This document shows, one piece after another, positions 61,714-64,000 of a stretch of DNA of 64,000 nt (its first letter is position 1; each line of letters opens with the position of its first letter). Made by a program: the position numbers and the translations under genes. The stretch is from Pampus argenteus (lineage: Eukaryota; Chordata; Actinopteri; Scombriformes; Stromateidae). Below the pieces are notes generated by a model, which worked only from the letters and a program-made list of their open reading frames with translations, had not been told where the DNA came from and ran no database searches. The DNA lies in NCBI GenBank assembly GCA_036937835.1, contig CM072861.1, positions 17,970,001 to 18,034,000 of the forward strand, read 5' to 3'.

Positions 61714-64000
61714 CCTGTGCTTATGTCTACCATAGCTGCTGGGTCACCTGGATTTCATTACACTGTGCTGAATTATTAATAAAGCAGAATCTACTTTCAC
61801 TGGTCTGATCAGGATACAGTTACCAAGATGGACACAAAGGTCAGAGCTGAGGAATAATCATTTTGGAATCGATATCCTTCAACCGTGCCCTCAAGGTCAT
61901 TTTGAAACATGGAACAGTGTTTGTTTGGTTTTATTTATTTATTTTTATTATTTTTTCTTTTTATTACAAACAAGGATGTTGCGCTCTTCAGTCGAGAGGA
62001 CTTCGTCTTCTCGTCTGTTCGGCAACTTTATTCTCCCCAGTGCTGCACATAGTTTTTGTATTGGAAGCAGCTCGCAGACAGACTGATGACGTATGGTGTC
62101 ACTCAAAACTGTCATACACTCCATCTCTATCAACAACAATGAACTTAAGCAGAATAATAAACATTGAATAATAGGCACAAAAAAAAGGCATTAAAACATA
62201 TTTTCCTGTAAATGCTGTATCTGTTGCATCTCCGTTAAAATTTAGAGTTTCCCAAATATTTCATTCATTTATATTTATATCAACATTTACAGCATTAACA
62301 TTAAAACATGACAATAAATACAATAAATACAACTCTTCAGGCCACTGATGGTAGTTCCTCTCTGCATGGAGAGTATCAAGCTGCTCCAGTGTACTCAAAC
62401 TGACACCTGTTTTATTCATTCAAGGATTCAAGGATTCAAGGATTCAAGGATTTTTATTTGTCATTGCAACACATGTAAACATGGGATGCAACGAAATTGG
62501 TTATGGTATTGATTCATGGTAAACTGGTTATTATCCACCTTCAGCCATATCCACCTTTGCCTTTACTTAGTCGTATGTTCTGCAGGCTGGTCCAAGAGAT
62601 GCGGGTTCTCCGACAGATTATTCAGGTTCTCTACCATGGCTGGAAGAAGGTGCTCAAGAGAACAAGAGAAACTTTGCTTTCAGGCTTTGGAGATGATAAT
62701 CATACTACTAGTACTGTGTTTCGAACAAGGCTAAGGAAGTAAGCTGCTAATTCTGTCTACTCTTTTAATCTTAAATATATTATTTGTTACTATGATAATC
62801 CAGATGATGGCTTTCATTATTCATTATTCTATATGCAACAGATTTTATTCACAAACAGAATATTATGAATCTGTGTTTCCTCGTTCATTTAGACTGGACT
62901 GAGTGGGACAAAGACATGAGTTATGTTTTGGACCTTAAGAGTTTGCATTTGGCCTGCTGGCATTTAAACTTTCTAGAATCTAATTACTGTGTTTTCTGCA
63001 TTTTTTCCCCCAGCTATGCTCCTCCCTATAATTGCGTGCATGTGTACTCCTTTTTTATTATGTGTCATTTAAATTTGATTTAACTTTGCATGTCTTGTCA
63101 CATAGTGAAAAAGGCTTCATTCATGTCAATAACAGAGCCCCAACCGTCCTACTGGAATACTGCAGGAATAGTCCAATCATTCACTTTGAGAGAAAGAAAC
63201 CAGCATGTGACATTTTAAGTGTAATGCAAATCCTGTTGAGGTACATGTGAATATTGTGCAGTTGGCTGCAAGCCATTGTCCCATAATTGTTGCTACTTGA
63301 CTTCCTCTTAGCACAGCTACATTTCGTAAAATTAATGTTACCAGTCTAATCTTTGTATGTCATCATTACCAGGCAGAGAGTAAAAGGAACCAACACTTTT
63401 TCACTCACCAAATTGATGCTGGCAGCTAAGCATCCCTCAAGAATAATGAGATGCTCAGGACTGTGAAAACGCCACTGAGGGGTTCAGCTTGTTTAATTTA
63501 ATTTGATGACTGTTTGATGAGTGGACTGAGTGTTGCTTTGCAATTTAGCCTTTCCATAATGACAATCTAATCATTTAAAAGTTTAATTAGACTTTATTTA
63601 GATTTTTAAGTTCAATAATCATGTATTCAATTCTTAAGCCAGCATGATCTTGGTTTATCATATGCAACAATTCAAACAGTGTTGTTAGGAAAACTTTATT
63701 TTACCTTTTTAACACCGTCATAGAGAAATGACTCTTTCCTACATTCATATCCATCACTCAAATTGCACAGAAACTCTCATTAAACTCTCATGGTGTCCAG
63801 CCATGCAGATAATTTTGACTTTATTTTAGCCTTTTTGGTCTTTGTTGCACTCACAGCATTAAAAAACTTTAAAAATCAAACAGCAACATCTTGGTCAAGA
63901 AACAAGTGTCCCCATTACTCTGAGTAATCCACAGTTTTCACTGAGGACAGTTTCCACAGAAGAAACAGACCCTATAAAATCTGTCCATAGTGATGTCTAT
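61714..64000. other. Intergenic region right of the kinesin-like gene
   Basis: The 5' flank of the kinesin-like gene followed by AT-rich sequence. A repeat tail lies at 62421-62500. No coding exon is recognised; the open frames at 61863-62171, 62497-62742 and 63032-63250 lack protein-like features. Confidence 0.6.
62421..62500 (+). repeat. Repeat tail with tandem CAAGGATT units
   Basis: Four to five copies of a 9-10 nt CAAGGATT unit run into TTTTTATTTGTCATTGCAAC and then AACGAAATTGG, the pattern of 3' tails of teleost LINE/SINE retroelements. Only the tail is recognisable. Confidence 0.55.

Overview
The window is vertebrate nuclear DNA, almost certainly from a ray-finned fish and probably a percomorph teleost. 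It carries split genes with short GT-AG introns, many (CA)n microsatellites, fish-type interspersed repeats, and the vertebrate synteny block cdx1 - pdgfrb - csf1r - hmgxb3, followed here by slc35a4. No bacterial, plasmid or viral gene was seen. Exon boundaries were assigned by hand from splice sites; for every multi-exon gene called across its full length, the assigned exons keep an open frame from ATG to stop.

Region by region. (1) 1-1181, minus strand: first coding exon of a cdx1-type caudal homeobox gene, with a TATA box and a CRE upstream; the rest of the gene lies off the left edge. (2) 1182-about 4990: intergenic. (3) about 5000-29090, plus strand: pdgfrb, with a non-coding first exon, a 9.3 kb first intron and 22 coding exons giving 1100 residues. 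(4) 30044-39425, plus strand: csf1r (csf1ra-type), 21 coding exons, 978 residues, less than 1 kb downstream of pdgfrb. (5) about 39425-41680: gap between convergent genes. (6) 41717-about 51150, minus strand: hmgxb3, 20 coding exons, 1279 residues. (7) about 51700-56420, plus strand: slc35a4, a bicistronic locus whose first reading frame (three exons, 103 residues) is the conserved SLC35A4 microprotein and whose second is the 324-residue Golgi nucleotide-sugar-type transporter. One intron carries a hAT-like element nested inside another. (8) 56476-61713, minus strand: 18-exon, 633-residue kinesin-like gene in which all three nucleotide-binding motifs are degenerate. (9) 61714-64000: no gene recognised.

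Functionally, pdgfrb and csf1ra are tandem class III receptor tyrosine kinases with near-identical exon lengths and phases over the kinase domain, the signature of an old duplication. They serve mural cells and fibroblasts (pdgfrb) and macrophages and pigment cells (csf1ra). The other genes share position rather than pathway. The points most worth following up are the pseudo-kinesin, the microprotein/transporter locus, the nested transposons and the paired zinc modules of hmgxb3.
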